The notes: generated by a model from the letters alone, not told the origin. 64,000 nucleotides of DNA from Flavobacterium ichthyis (GCF_009915155.1 NZ_JAABLM010000002.1:62001-126000); one strand, 5' to 3'. Shown: positions 8,481-17,662, counted from the stretch's first letter. Numbers and translations: made by a program.

Positions 8481-8692
8481 AATTACACTTTTTTTCAAAT
8501 TGATTTTGTACGAAATTAGCTAAAATTATTAAAATAAAGTCCACGCCATTTGAAATAGAAATTGAGTAATACTTATCATTTAATTTCTTTCGATAACGTT
8601 TTCGTTAATAAATTATGAATACTATTATTTTTTTGTAAAGAATTATGTTGTTGTATTTTATGAAATTTGCGATTCATTCAACACAACAGCTC

Positions 8693-9763
8693 ATGAAAAA
8701 ACATAATTTTAGTGCCGGACCATGTATTTTGCCGCAAGAAGTTTTCGAAAAATCTGCCCAAGCCGTTTTGAATTTCAATGATTCGGGATTATCGATTCTG
8801 GAAATTTCACATAGAAGCAAAGATTTTGTCGCTGTTATGGACGAAGCTCGGGCTTTGGCATTAGAACTTTTAGGGTTAGAAAATAAAGGCTATCAAGCAC
8901 TTTTTTTACAAGGTGGCGCAAGTATGGAATTTTTGCGAGTTCCTAATAATTTAATGAAAATTGGTGGAAAAGCCGCTTATCTTGACACCGGAACTTGGGC
9001 TTCGGGTGCGATTAAAGAAGCTAAAAATTTTGGTGAAACTCAAATCGTTGCTTCTTCAAAATCCGAAAATTATAACCATATTCCGAAAAATTTTTTAATT
9101 CCTGAAGATGCCAATTATTTTCATTGTACTTCTAACAACACGATTTTTGGTACACAAATGAAAAGTTTTCCAGAAACTAAAATTCCTGTGGTTTGCGATA
9201 TGAGTTCGGATATATTTTCGCGCCAATTGGATTTTTCAAAATTCGACTTGATTTATGCCGGAGCTCAAAAAAATATGGGTCCTGCAGGTGTGACTTTGGT
9301 GGTGCTGAAAGAAGAAATTTTAGGTAAAACAGAACGAAATATTCCAAGTATTTTGGATTACCAAAAACATATTTCGGCAGAAAGTATGTACAACACTCCA
9401 CCCGTTTTTGCGGTTTACACATCTTTGCTCACAATGAAATGGTTGAAAAATTTAGGAGGAATCTCGGCAATTGAACAAATTAATATTGCTAAAGCAAAAT
9501 TGTTATATGACGAAATCGACCGTAACCCACTTTTTGAAGGAACGGCCAAAACGGAAGATCGCTCCAATATGAACGCTACTTTTTTATTGAAAGACAATTC
9601 TCACACTGAAATTTTTGACAAAATGTGGAAGGAAGCTGGAATTTCCGGACTGCCGGGACATCGTTCTGTTGGCGGTTACAGAGCTTCGATGTACAACGCC
9701 TTGCCGTTAGAAAGTATTCAGGTTTTAGTTGATGTGATGCAGGAATTACGATTTAAGATTTAA
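8693..9763 (+). CDS. serC: 3-phosphoserine/phosphohydroxythreonine transaminase
   Basis: 356 residues, close to the usual SerC length. The start is set at MKKHNFSAGP, the canonical N-terminus; the upstream in-frame ATG at 8645 would add 16 unrelated residues. FLQGGASMEF binds the cofactor phosphate, DTGTWASGAIKEAK follows, and YAGAQKNMGPAG holds the lysine that forms the Schiff base with PLP. The C-terminus LPGHRSVGGYRASMYNALP is diagnostic. SerC converts 3-phosphohydroxypyruvate to phosphoserine and also acts in pyridoxal phosphate synthesis. serA follows 324 bp downstream; serB is not in the window. Confidence 0.98.
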   Translation: MKKHNFSAGPCILPQEVFEKSAQAVLNFNDSGLSILEISHRSKDFVAVMDEARALALELLGLENKGYQALFLQGGASMEFLRVPNNLMKIGGKAAYLDTGTWASGAIKEAKNFGETQIVASSKSENYNHIPKNFLIPEDANYFHCTSNNTIFGTQMKSFPETKIPVVCDMSSDIFSRQLDFSKFDLIYAGAQKNMGPAGVTLVVLKEEILGKTERNIPSILDYQKHISAESMYNTPPVFAVYTSLLTMKWLKNLGGISAIEQINIAKAKLLYDEIDRNPLFEGTAKTEDRSNMNATFLLKDNSHTEIFDKMWKEAGISGLPGHRSVGGYRASMYNALPLESIQVLVDVMQELRFKI

Positions 9764-9785
9764 GATTTAGGATTTTTGATTTTAA
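9755..9785. repeat. Degenerate ATTTAAG/ATTTAGG short repeats after serC
   Basis: Three degenerate copies of GATTTAAGA or GATTTAGGA run head to tail across the serC stop codon. Similar low-complexity tracts follow other genes in this window (17.5, 30.6, 37.9 kb). Confidence 0.5.
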
Positions 9786-9884
9786 TTTTTGAAATTGATA
9801 TTGACATTGATTTCCGTTTGGAATTTGGACTCGAGCATCAGCGAACAGGCGAAGCAATTTCAAAAATAGGAATTTCAATGTGTT

Positions 9885-10030
9885 TTAGCCCTGATTGAAG
9901 TGGAAAGCCTTTTTTAAAAAAGCAACATTTTTTGCAAAAAAAAAAAAGCGACCAAAGAAGCTCTTTTTTATTTTAGCAAAAAAGGCGCTTTTTAAAAAAG
10001 CTTGTAACGGAAAGCAGGAAATAGCTTCTA
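9885..10030 (-). repeat. Dispersed intergenic palindromic element, copy B
   Basis: Read on the minus strand it runs GAAGCTATTTCCTGCTTTCC ... GGCTTTCCACTTCAATCAGG then GCTA. These blocks match copies A and C. The centre holds two copies of a GC-T6-A6-GC type palindrome (about 9906-9921 and 9986-10001) and a 12-base A-tract. It fills most of the 324-bp gap between serC and serA. Confidence 0.75.
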
Positions 10031-10087
10031 AAAAAACAAACTGATGAAGCAAATTGCTCCAAAAAATAATAACAAGATAAATAAACA

Positions 10088-11047
10088 ATGAAGATATTAG
10101 CAAACGACGGGATTTCGAAAAGCGGCATTGAATTGTTGCAAAAAAATGGTTTTGAAGTGGTTACTACAAAAGTAGCACAGGAACAAGTCGCCCATTTTAT
10201 CAATGCAAATAACATTGAAGTATTGTTGGTGAGAAGTGCAACTAAGGTGAAAAAAGACGTGATTGATGCGTGTCCAGGACTGAAAGTGATTGGCAGAGGT
10301 GGTGTTGGGATGGACAACATTGATGTGGATTATGCTCGTGAAAAAAATATTCATGTAATTAATACGCCAGCTTCTTCGTCAGATTCCGTGGCAGAATTGG
10401 TTTTTGCGCATTTGTTTAGCGGTGTGCGTTTTTTATATGATTCTAACCGAAATATGCCGCTGGAAGGCGACACCCATTTTGAAGCGATGAAAAAGTCATA
10501 CGCAAATGGGATTGAGCTTCGAGGTAAAACATTGGGAATCATTGGTTTTGGTAGAATTGGAAAATCCGTGGCACGAATTGGTTTAGGCTTGGGAATGCGT
10601 GTGATTGCTAGCGATAAATTTGTAGGAAATGCTGAAATTAAAGTGGATTTTTACAACGGTCAGTTTATAAATGTGGACATTGTTACTGAACCAGTGGAAG
10701 ATATTTTTAGGGAAGCAGATTTCATTTCGTTACATCTTCCGGCTCAGGAAGGTTATGTGATTGGCGCTCCAGAATTTGCGCAAATGAAAGATGGTGTTGG
10801 GATTATTAATGCTTCGCGTGGCGGAATTATTAACGAAGTGGAATTGATTGAGGCGCTCGAAACTGGAAAAGTTTCGTTTGCAGGTCTTGATGTTTTTGAG
10901 GATGAACCTACTCCGGCAGTTCAGGTTTTAATGCATCCAAAAATTTCTTTGACACCACATATTGGTGCGGCAACGCTTGAAGCACAAGATAGAATTGGAA
11001 CCGAATTAGCGGAGCAAATAATATCATTGTTAAAAACTGAAATATAA
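10088..11047 (+). CDS. serA: D-3-phosphoglycerate dehydrogenase
   Basis: 319 residues, the short SerA form without the C-terminal ACT domain. LLVRSATKV and IGRGGVGMDNIDV lie in the substrate domain. LGIIGFGRIGKSVARIGLGLGM is the Rossmann motif, and INASRGGIINEVELIEAL and DVFEDEPTP precede the catalytic histidine in LTPHIGAAT. It oxidises 3-phosphoglycerate in the first step of serine synthesis and works with the upstream serC. The absence of an ACT domain suggests that serine feedback is weak or absent. An open frame on the other strand of the repeat upstream is disregarded. Confidence 0.95.
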   Translation: MKILANDGISKSGIELLQKNGFEVVTTKVAQEQVAHFINANNIEVLLVRSATKVKKDVIDACPGLKVIGRGGVGMDNIDVDYAREKNIHVINTPASSSDSVAELVFAHLFSGVRFLYDSNRNMPLEGDTHFEAMKKSYANGIELRGKTLGIIGFGRIGKSVARIGLGLGMRVIASDKFVGNAEIKVDFYNGQFINVDIVTEPVEDIFREADFISLHLPAQEGYVIGAPEFAQMKDGVGIINASRGGIINEVELIEALETGKVSFAGLDVFEDEPTPAVQVLMHPKISLTPHIGAATLEAQDRIGTELAEQIISLLKTEI

Positions 11048-11111
11048 TTTGATTAAAAATAAAATTGAAAGCTTTTTTTGTTAGATTTGTTTAATAAAAA
11101 CCATAAAAATT

Positions 11112-11669
11112 ATGATTGATCAATTATCAGATTTAGTAAAACAGTTTGGCGAAAAAGCCGTGGTAAACAATAATAATGTACCAAATGAATTGAATGAAGG
11201 TGTAATGGATGAAGCCAGCACTTCAATTTTTTCGGGGTTGCAAAAAATTATTTCAGAAGGTGGAGCCGATAAAATTGGGCAATTGTTTCAAGGAGAAAAT
11301 GCTTTTTCTAAAGACAATCCAGTTGTGAAGCAAATTATGGATCAGTTTTCGGGTAATTTAGGGCAAAAATTTGGCCTTTCGGGCGAAGCTTCAAATGGTG
11401 TTGCTCAAGGATTGATTCCAGAAGTATTAGGCTCTTTAATTGGAAAAGCAAAAAATCCGAACGATAAAAGTTTTGAAATTTCGGATATAATCAATTCCCT
11501 TTCAGGAGGTTCAGGAAATTCTTCTGTTATGGATGCAATTCAAAAATATGGTGGTCAATTTGGTTTAGATCAAAATAACGACGGAAAAGTAGATATGGCA
11601 GATGCTTCGGCAGTATTAGAGAAAAAAGGCGGCATTGGCGGTTTACTCGGAAAAATTTTTGGAAAATAA
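11112..11669 (+). CDS. DUF937-like protein with a C-terminal dockerin-like calcium loop
   Basis: 185 residues, mostly helical and glycine-rich, with two stretches typical of DUF937-type proteins (SIFSGLQKIISEGGADKIGQ and GLIPEVLGSLIGKA). Near the C-terminus DQNNDGKVDMADA is a dockerin/EF-hand-like calcium-binding loop with aspartate or asparagine at positions 1, 3, 5, and aspartates at 9 and 12. No signal peptide is visible, so it is probably cytoplasmic. It follows serA by 64 bp and ends at a hairpin. Function is unknown. Confidence 0.75.
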   Translation: MIDQLSDLVKQFGEKAVVNNNNVPNELNEGVMDEASTSIFSGLQKIISEGGADKIGQLFQGENAFSKDNPVVKQIMDQFSGNLGQKFGLSGEASNGVAQGLIPEVLGSLIGKAKNPNDKSFEISDIINSLSGGSGNSSVMDAIQKYGGQFGLDQNNDGKVDMADASAVLEKKGGIGGLLGKIFGK

Positions 11670-11683
11670 GATAGACAATTTAC

Positions 11684-11710
11684 AAGTCGGGCAATTTGTC
11701 CGACTTTTTT
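11684..11710 (+). terminator. Terminator after the DUF937-like gene
   Basis: A 7-bp perfect stem AAGTCGG / CCGACTT with a nine-base loop is followed by a T-run, 15 bp beyond the stop codon. Confidence 0.8.
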
Positions 11711-11776
11711 GTTAAATGAAAACCACATTTGTAGTAATCTACTTTTTCTTTTTGTAATTTTAGAAAAAAAAATGAA

Positions 11777-12199
11777 ATGAAAATTTGGGCTTCATTATTA
11801 ACTGTGATGTTGATTGCGGCTTGTGCTTCAACTCCTAATTCTGCTAAGAACAATTTCCCGAAGGAAACAGAACAAATTACGGGAGACACATTGCGAATAG
11901 CCAATGACGAACTCGAATACGAGGTTATCATTATTGATCCTGGATTTAATGGTTGGGTAGTTTCGAATGCAAGACCAAGAGGTTATTATTCTCAACAATA
12001 TCTTGAGTCCAGAAACCAAGATTGGGTTATAGGCTGGAATAACTATTTTTACCGAGGCCATGATTTATTTTTAATGCCAATTGAATATAGCCGAAAAATT
12101 GACTACGGTTATGAAGTTAACTATTTGTTGTTCAAATACCTAACTTATTATCAAATTAAAAATAATATTAAACTTGGAACCTTTGCCCCCAGAATTTAA
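11777..12199 (+). CDS. Lipoprotein, DUF6146-like
   Basis: 140 residues. A signal peptide ends in the lipobox LIAAC, so the protein is probably an outer- or inner-membrane lipoprotein. The mature part has DPGFNGWVVSNARPRGYYSQ and then aromatic-rich segments (NQDWVIGWNNYFYRG, EVNYLLFKYLTYYQIKN). The pattern matches what I recall as DUF6146, a family of Flavobacteriia of unknown function. It follows a terminator and has its own start. Confidence 0.8.
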   Translation: MKIWASLLTVMLIAACASTPNSAKNNFPKETEQITGDTLRIANDELEYEVIIIDPGFNGWVVSNARPRGYYSQQYLESRNQDWVIGWNNYFYRGHDLFLMPIEYSRKIDYGYEVNYLLFKYLTYYQIKNNIKLGTFAPRI

Positions 12200-12296
12200 T
12201 TTTAGTAAAATACAACCTGCATTTATCTAAGTTAAGTTGTAATGCATCAACATTAACTATGTAAAAAATTTCAACCATTTACTTTAAGATTGTATC

Positions 12297-12782
12297 ATGA
12301 AAAAATCGAGAGCCGTTGCTAATCGCTTCCGTGAAGTTTTGTTAAACGGAACTTGGATTGCAAATACTAACTTTAAGAATCAATTAGAGAACATTCATTG
12401 GGAAATAGCGGTAACAAGAATTTTGAATTTGAATACAATAGCTGATTTAGTTCAGCATATCCACTACTATATCAATGGCATTAACCAAGTGTTCGCAGGT
12501 GGTAATTTAGCTATCAAAGACGAATTCAGTTTTAGTTTTCCACCCGTTCTTTCACAAGAAGATTGGCAAAGCGTTTTGAACAAACTATGGATTGATGCGG
12601 AAGTTTTTGCCACATATGTGGAAACACTAAAAGACGAAGAATTAGAAGCCGTATTTGTTGATAAAAAATATGGCAGCTACTTGCGAAACATCGAAGGAAT
12701 GATTGAACACAGTTATTATCATTTGGGACAAATAGTATTAATCCGAAAATTAATCGAAAACCAAATACTACGACAATTTTAA
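12297..12782 (+). CDS. DinB-like (DUF1572-type) four-helix protein
   Basis: 161 residues. The helical layout and histidines fit the DinB/YfiT superfamily: LLNGTWIANTNF in helix one, HIHYYINGI (H54, H56) in helix two, and EHSYYHLGQIVLIRKL (H138, H142) in the last helix, where the metal ligands usually lie. Some DinB relatives are metal-dependent thiol S-transferases (bacillithiol or mycothiol); the substrate here is unknown. It sits between a lipoprotein gene and a small membrane protein gene, all on the plus strand but spaced as separate units. Confidence 0.75.
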   Translation: MKKSRAVANRFREVLLNGTWIANTNFKNQLENIHWEIAVTRILNLNTIADLVQHIHYYINGINQVFAGGNLAIKDEFSFSFPPVLSQEDWQSVLNKLWIDAEVFATYVETLKDEELEAVFVDKKYGSYLRNIEGMIEHSYYHLGQIVLIRKLIENQILRQF

Positions 12783-12801
12783 TTTTCTATTTTAATTAGG
12801 T

Positions 12802-12833
12802 TTTGTATGCCAAAATTTAAAAGTGTACTTTTG
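12802..12833 (+). promoter_or_regulatory. Promoter of the small membrane protein gene
   Basis: TTTG (12802-12805), 20 bases, TACTTTTG (12826-12833), 17 bp before the start codon; a near-perfect Bacteroidota promoter. Confidence 0.7.
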
Positions 12834-12850
12834 TACTATATTAATTCAGT

Positions 12851-13192
12851 ATGAATAAACTTAAAAAGCGTTGGGGAATTACTTCTAATTTTCAGCTCAT
12901 CATTATATTTATTGTATTCGCCATCAATGGTTCACTTTCTGCAAGAATTTCCTATTTCTTGATGGGACTTTTGGGTATCAATAAAGAAAATACGCATTGG
13001 ACGCTTTACTACATCATTCTACTTGTACTCGTTTTACCTCTCTATCCCTTTATGTTGATGGCATTTGGTTGGATTTTTGGCCAATCACAATTTTTCTTTC
13101 CTTTTGCAAAAAAAATGATTCGCAGTATGAAGCTTGGTTTTTTACTTCCAAAAGAAAAAATTACAGAAAAGGACCAAAATTTAGATCAATAA
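12851..13192 (+). CDS. Small integral membrane protein (DUF6787-like)
   Basis: 113 residues with two or three predicted membrane segments (about 13-35, 52-82). The ending SQFFFPFAKKMIRSMKLGF and the basic start MNKLKKRWGI are what I recall of a Bacteroidota family named DUF6787, sometimes loosely annotated as a diacylglyceryl transferase; no Lgt catalytic motif is visible. Inner membrane, function unknown. It is transcribed from its own promoter and converges on another small membrane protein gene. Confidence 0.75.
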   Translation: MNKLKKRWGITSNFQLIIIFIVFAINGSLSARISYFLMGLLGINKENTHWTLYYIILLVLVLPLYPFMLMAFGWIFGQSQFFFPFAKKMIRSMKLGFLLPKEKITEKDQNLDQ

Positions 13193-13193
13193 A

Positions 13194-13493
13194 TCATGAG
13201 TCTTTCTTAATCCAATAAGTATAAATCCAGGTTAGTGTAAATGTAGGAATCACATCGGTAAACGGTAATAATTCTTCAATAGTAGCTAAAAAACCACCAA
13301 CGGTTCCAACGGTTCCTTTATACATTCGGGATAAAATAAGACCTGAAATGGGAGCCCAAATCACATCTGCAAATTCACCCAAAAAAGGAATAGCGTAAGA
13401 AAACATCCCGATAAAATCAAAAAGTAAGCCCAAAACAAGTTGCTTTTGCTTCTTATCTTGAGCTGCTTTTATTTCTAAAGTTTCTGTTGTCAT
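13194..13493 (-). CDS. Small conserved membrane protein
   Basis: 99 residues from the ATG at 13493; three further in-frame codons lead to a TTG that I do not favour. After a charged start (TTETLEIKAAQDKKQKQ) the protein has hydrophobic stretches with many glycines and prolines (LLFDFIGMFSYAIPFLGEFAD, APISGLILSRMYKGTVGTVG, LPFTDVIPTFTLTWIYTYWI). It looks like an inner-membrane protein with two or three helices. I do not know its function. It is convergent with the preceding gene, with one base between the stop codons. Confidence 0.75.
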   Translation of the reverse strand: MTTETLEIKAAQDKKQKQLVLGLLFDFIGMFSYAIPFLGEFADVIWAPISGLILSRMYKGTVGTVGGFLATIEELLPFTDVIPTFTLTWIYTYWIKKDS

Positions 13494-13542
13494 TTGTATC
13501 AAAAATTAATCGGTAACAATCACAACGCAAAACTGATGCCAT

Positions 13543-14193
13543 TTATTTTTTCAATTTGTCTTTATATTGCTTTTTAACCTTTTCAACTTTAGGAGTAATG
13601 ACGTATGCACAATAAGATTTGTCCTTATTTCTTGCATAATAATTTTGATGATAATTTTCGGCTATATAAAATGGAACAGCCGCTGACACTTTCGTCACTA
13701 CTGGTTTTCCAAAAACGTTTTGACTGTTTAACTGGTCAATATATCCGTCAGTTATTTCTTTTTGCGCTTGATTGTGATAGAAAACTTCACTTCGATATTG
13801 TGTTCCCACATCGGCACCTTGCCTGTTTAAAGTGGTTGGATCATGTGTGGCAAAAAATATTTCGAGCAATTCTGCAAAAGAAATTTTTTGCGCATCAAAG
13901 GTAATTTGAATGGCTTCAGCGTGACCGGTTGCGCCAGTTGAAACTTGTTCATAAGTAGGATTTTCGCGCTTTCCACCAGTATAGCCTGATTCCACTTTTT
14001 TCACGCCATCTAATTCTAAAAAAACTGCTTCCGTACACCAGAAACATCCGCCGGCAAAAGTGGCAATTTCCAGTCCGTTTTCTACTTCAATTTTTACAGG
14101 TTCTTCCATTTGGGTAATTAAATTTTCGGTTGGTTTTTCTTTTGGCTGACATGAAAAATTTATCAATGTCAGCAAGGCAATCATCTTTTTCAT
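13543..14193 (-). CDS. msrA: Peptide-methionine (S)-S-oxide reductase, exported form
   Basis: 216 residues from MKKMIALL; an ATG 14 codons upstream would put a second, charged segment before the signal peptide. A short signal sequence ends at FSC (C15), so it is probably a lipoprotein acting outside the cytoplasm. The catalytic motif is GCFWCTE with the active cysteine at about 50, then GYTGGKRENPTYEQVSTGATGHAEAI and GTQYRSEVFY, the MsrA core. MsrA repairs oxidised methionine. The usual C-terminal recycling cysteine may be the one in DKSYCAYVI. No MsrB partner is adjacent. Confidence 0.97.
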   Translation of the reverse strand: MKKMIALLTLINFSCQPKEKPTENLITQMEEPVKIEVENGLEIATFAGGCFWCTEAVFLELDGVKKVESGYTGGKRENPTYEQVSTGATGHAEAIQITFDAQKISFAELLEIFFATHDPTTLNRQGADVGTQYRSEVFYHNQAQKEITDGYIDQLNSQNVFGKPVVTKVSAAVPFYIAENYHQNYYARNKDKSYCAYVITPKVEKVKKQYKDKLKK

Positions 14194-14386
14194 TTTTTCC
14201 TTTTGTTTCGTAAATTTAAACAATAAATAAGCCATTATTTGAGTGTTAACGTAACTTTATCATTCTATTTTAAAATAATTGTGAAAATTGTTCGAATAAT
14301 TTCGGCCACAGATTTTTTATAATTTTTAAAGCAAATTTGATATTCGTTCAAAACTTTGTTACTTTGCAAGAAAGATATATCTTACA

Positions 14387-15046
14387 ATGATTCAAACAAA
14401 AAATTTGCACAAAAATTACGACCAGTTACATGTCCTAAAAGGTGTTGATTTACATATTAAAAAAGGTGAAATCGTATCAATTGTAGGAGCTTCAGGTGCT
14501 GGAAAAACAACGCTTTTGCAAATTTTAGGAACGCTGGACAAACCTGATTTAAAGAAAACTTCAACTTTACAGATTGATGGCATTGACATATTAAACTTGA
14601 AAGACAAAGAACTTTCAAAATTTAGAAATAAAAAATTAGGTTTTATTTTCCAATTCCACCAATTATTACCAGAATTTACAGCGTTAGAAAATGTGTGTAT
14701 TCCGGCATTTGTGGCGGGAGTTCCAAAAGCCGAAGCCGAAACAGAAGCCAAAAAATTGTTGGAATATTTAGGTCTTTCACACAGAATCAATCATAAACCT
14801 GGAGAACTTTCGGGTGGAGAACAACAGCGAACGGCCGTTGCCAGAGCGTTAATCAACAAACCGGCAGTAATTTTTGCTGATGAACCTTCAGGAAATTTAG
14901 ATACCGCTTCCGCAGAAAATTTGCACCAACTTTTTTTCAAACTTCGGGAAGAATTCGGGCAAACTTTTGTGATTGTTACTCATAATCAAGAACTTGCCAA
15001 TATGGCTGACAGAAAACTCACCATGTCTGACGGGCAAATTATTTAA
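14387..15046 (+). CDS. ABC transporter ATP-binding protein, LolD/MacB type
   Basis: 219 residues, one ABC domain. Walker A is GASGAGKTT, the Q-loop is [16 protein letters not shown], the signature is LSGGEQQR and Walker B is [10 protein letters not shown], ending in the H-loop VTHN. The Q-loop sequence is that of the LolD/MacB class, which powers lipoprotein release or mechanotransmission complexes at the inner membrane. No permease gene is adjacent; the next gene is an unrelated large membrane protein starting three bases later. In Bacteroidota the LolD-like ATPase is often encoded apart from its permease. Confidence 0.93.
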   Translation: MIQTKNLHKNYDQLHVLKGVDLHIKKGEIVSIVGASGAGKTTLLQILGTLDKPDLKKTSTLQIDGIDILNLKDKELSKFRNKKLGFIFQFHQLLPEFTALENVCIPAFVAGVPKAEAETEAKKLLEYLGLSHRINHKPGELSGGEQQRTAVARALINKPAVIFADEPSGNLDTASAENLHQLFFKLREEFGQTFVIVTHNQELANMADRKLTMSDGQII

Positions 15047-15049
15047 AAG

Positions 15050-16741
15050 ATGCTACTCATACTTTTAAGTTGGATTTACATTTTATTTACATGCATTAAT
15101 TACGGTTTTTTGTTAGATAAAATTTTGCGGCTTAAAGCAAAAAATTTTGTCATAATAGCCATCCTCGGACTTTTTTCAACCACAATAATTGCAAATATTT
15201 GGGCAATATTCGGACGGATTAATGTAGAATTTCACGCGGCAATGTTGGTTGGAAATTTGATTTTATGGGCAAAATGCAGAAGCCAGATTTCTTTTAATTA
15301 TAAAAATTTTTTCACCGAAATTACTCAACTCGAAAAATCGCTAAAAGTTGCGCTTTTTTTGATTTCAATTTTTATCCTTGCGCAATGCGCCAGCATTCCG
15401 TACGCGATTGACAACGAATCGTATTACATCCAAACGATAAAATGGATTAACGAATATGGTTTTGTCAAAGGTTTAGCAAATATTCATATTTTTCTAGGGC
15501 AAACAAGTGGCTGGCATATCACGCAAAGTGTTTTTAATTTTTCGTTTTTATACAACAGATTCAATGATATCAGCGGATTTTGTTTGCTTTTCGGAAATAT
15601 TTTTGCCATCCAAAAACTCAATAATTATTTTAAGCACCATCGAAAAACCGATTTAATCATTGGCCTTTTTCCGCTTGCCAATATTTTGTTGTTTCAATTC
15701 ATTAGTACTCCATCGCCGGACTTGCCTGTTTATGTTTTTACGTTTATTATTTTTTCATACTTCCTTGACAATTATGATGAAATGACTACTGAAGTTTTTC
15801 ATTTAATTTCAATTCTGGTTCTTTTTTGTTTATCCATTAAACCCACAACCATCGGGATTACCATTTTACCACTTTTTATATTACTTCAAAATTTTAGACA
15901 AATTAAAATTTACAAAATTGCGGCTTTTTCATTTTTAATTTTGGGATTATTTGTAGCCAAAAATTTAATCGTAACGGGTTATGCCTTGTTCCCAATGACA
16001 CAAACTTTCGGCTTCGTGGCAGATTATCAAGTGCCAGAAAAAATTGCGGTTTTATACTATTCATGGACTAAATATTTTGCATATTCTGTTACCGAAGCGC
16101 AATTTAACAGCATGACGAATTTCGAAATTTTTTCTCGATGGCTTTTCATGCCAAAACTGCACGGAATTTTCAATAAAATAAGTCTGTTTCTGGTTATTTT
16201 TACGCCAATCATCATTTACAAATTTTTCCGAAAAACAAAATTTTGGGTGTTGTACTTCGCAATGCTACTTCAATTATTGCTTCTATTTCTATCGTCGCCA
16301 CAATACCGTTTTTTCCTTAATTTCATTTTGTTCTTTTCTTTGATTTGGTTTGGAATTTTGATCGATAGAAAAAAAATCATTCTTGTTTCGCTGTATGCAT
16401 CTATGATATTTGTAGGAATTGTATTATTTATTCCAATCCATTTAAAAAATATTGCCCGAAATACTCATGCCGTAGAATCGAGTACTTTTTCTTTCAAAAA
16501 TGTAATTTTTCCGTATTCAAATTCAAAATACAATACCGGTTTTGAATTAATTACCCAAGAAAAATTCTTTTATAATTCCCCTACCGAAATTGACTTTTTT
16601 TGGGGAACAGGAAACGGAAAATTACCTTGTGTAAACAAAATTCAAATTGATTATTTCGAAAAAAATTATGCCGTAAAACCACAAATGAGAAGTACACATT
16701 TAAAAGATGGATTTTATGCAAAAGATACTTCAACTGAATGA
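15050..16741 (+). CDS. Large polytopic membrane protein, possibly GT-C-like
   Basis: 563 residues with about 11-13 predicted membrane helices through residue 470 and a soluble tail of about 100 residues. The layout, the long external loop after helix three (YAIDNESYYIQTIKWINEYG, with an acidic D-N-E motif) and PSPDLPVYVF resemble GT-C glycosyltransferases, but I see no firm family signature. It starts three bases after the LolD-like gene and its stop codon overlaps the start of the next gene (ATGA), so it is part of an operon. Function is unknown. Confidence 0.85.
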   Translation: MLLILLSWIYILFTCINYGFLLDKILRLKAKNFVIIAILGLFSTTIIANIWAIFGRINVEFHAAMLVGNLILWAKCRSQISFNYKNFFTEITQLEKSLKVALFLISIFILAQCASIPYAIDNESYYIQTIKWINEYGFVKGLANIHIFLGQTSGWHITQSVFNFSFLYNRFNDISGFCLLFGNIFAIQKLNNYFKHHRKTDLIIGLFPLANILLFQFISTPSPDLPVYVFTFIIFSYFLDNYDEMTTEVFHLISILVLFCLSIKPTTIGITILPLFILLQNFRQIKIYKIAAFSFLILGLFVAKNLIVTGYALFPMTQTFGFVADYQVPEKIAVLYYSWTKYFAYSVTEAQFNSMTNFEIFSRWLFMPKLHGIFNKISLFLVIFTPIIIYKFFRKTKFWVLYFAMLLQLLLLFLSSPQYRFFLNFILFFSLIWFGILIDRKKIILVSLYASMIFVGIVLFIPIHLKNIARNTHAVESSTFSFKNVIFPYSNSKYNTGFELITQEKFFYNSPTEIDFFWGTGNGKLPCVNKIQIDYFEKNYAVKPQMRSTHLKDGFYAKDTSTE

Positions 16742-17508
16742 AAATGAATCAAAAAGAATTAAAAGATTTTCTTGATGAAAAAGTGGTTTTGTACAACAAT
16801 CCCAACTTTATCGAAACCGATCCAATCCAAATTCCGCATTTGTTTTCTTTGAAGGAAGACATTGAAATTGCTGGATTTTTAGCCGCAACAATTGCTTGGG
16901 GAAATCGTAAAATGATTATCAACAACGCCAAAAAAATGATGGACTTGATGGGAAATTCGCCTTATGATTTTGTTTTGAATCACAACAATAATCATTTAGA
17001 AAAACTACAAAATTTTGTCCATAGAACTTTTAACGGAACCGATTTTACTACTTTTATAAAAGCGCTGCAAAATATTTACAAAAAACATAACGGTTTAGAA
17101 TATGTTTTCCATAAAAATTTAATTGACAATAATTTACAACAAAGTATTCATCATTTTAAAAAAACTTTTTTTGAAATCGAGCATCTTCCCCGAACGCAAA
17201 AACACGTTTCGGATCCGCTCAATAATTCGGCTGCCAAACGCCTAAATATGTTTTTACGTTGGATGGTTCGCAATGATAATGCTGGCGTGGATTTTGGCAT
17301 TTGGAAAAGCATCAATCCTGCGGCATTGTCTTGCCCGTTAGACGTTCATTCCGGTAATGTGGCTCGTAAACTCGGGATTCTTTTGCGTAAGCAAAATGAT
17401 GCTAAAGCCTTGGCTGAACTTGATGTATCGCTTAGAAATTTTGACAAAAACGATCCTGTAAAATATGATTTCGCTCTTTTTGGTTTAGGCGTTTTTGAAG
17501 GATTTTAG
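16738..17508 (+). CDS. TIGR02757 family protein
   Basis: 256 residues, fully soluble. The family is recognised from EIAGFLAATIAWGNRKMIINNAKKMM, the central FVHRTFNGTDFTTFIKAL, and the C-terminal LNMFLRWMVRNDNAGVDFGIW and CPLDVHSGNVARKLGIL. The last two resemble the helix-hairpin-helix and VDxH region of base-excision DNA glycosylases, so a DNA-related role is plausible but unproven. It is translationally coupled to the membrane protein gene upstream; an ATG two codons in (16744) is an alternative start. Confidence 0.88.
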   Translation: MKMNQKELKDFLDEKVVLYNNPNFIETDPIQIPHLFSLKEDIEIAGFLAATIAWGNRKMIINNAKKMMDLMGNSPYDFVLNHNNNHLEKLQNFVHRTFNGTDFTTFIKALQNIYKKHNGLEYVFHKNLIDNNLQQSIHHFKKTFFEIEHLPRTQKHVSDPLNNSAAKRLNMFLRWMVRNDNAGVDFGIWKSINPAALSCPLDVHSGNVARKLGILLRKQNDAKALAELDVSLRNFDKNDPVKYDFALFGLGVFEGF

Positions 17509-17660
17509 TTTAGATAGCTTAGAAATTTTAGATTTTAAGACTCCTTAAACCTTGTTGAAATAAATAGTTAAATTGCTCATAATCTGAAAAGTCTTAACAT
17601 CTATCAATCTAAGAAGTCTAACCTTCTAAGTGGTCTAAACCCAAGAAGTCCAAATTTTAC
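17509..17660. repeat. Intergenic tract of degenerate AGTCTAA/TCTAAG repeats
   Basis: The 177-bp gap before the helicase gene is made of imperfect repeats around TCTAAGAAGTCTAA, TTCTAAGTGGTCTAA and CCCAAGAAGTCCAA. It encodes nothing and ends at the promoter of the helicase gene. It resembles the low-complexity tracts seen downstream of other genes here. Confidence 0.6.
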
Positions 17661-17662
17661 CG

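Noticed and set aside
9885..10354. Three minus-strand reading frames opposite serA and its upstream gap
   Set aside because: They overlap serA or repeat copy B and have composition of antisense frames.
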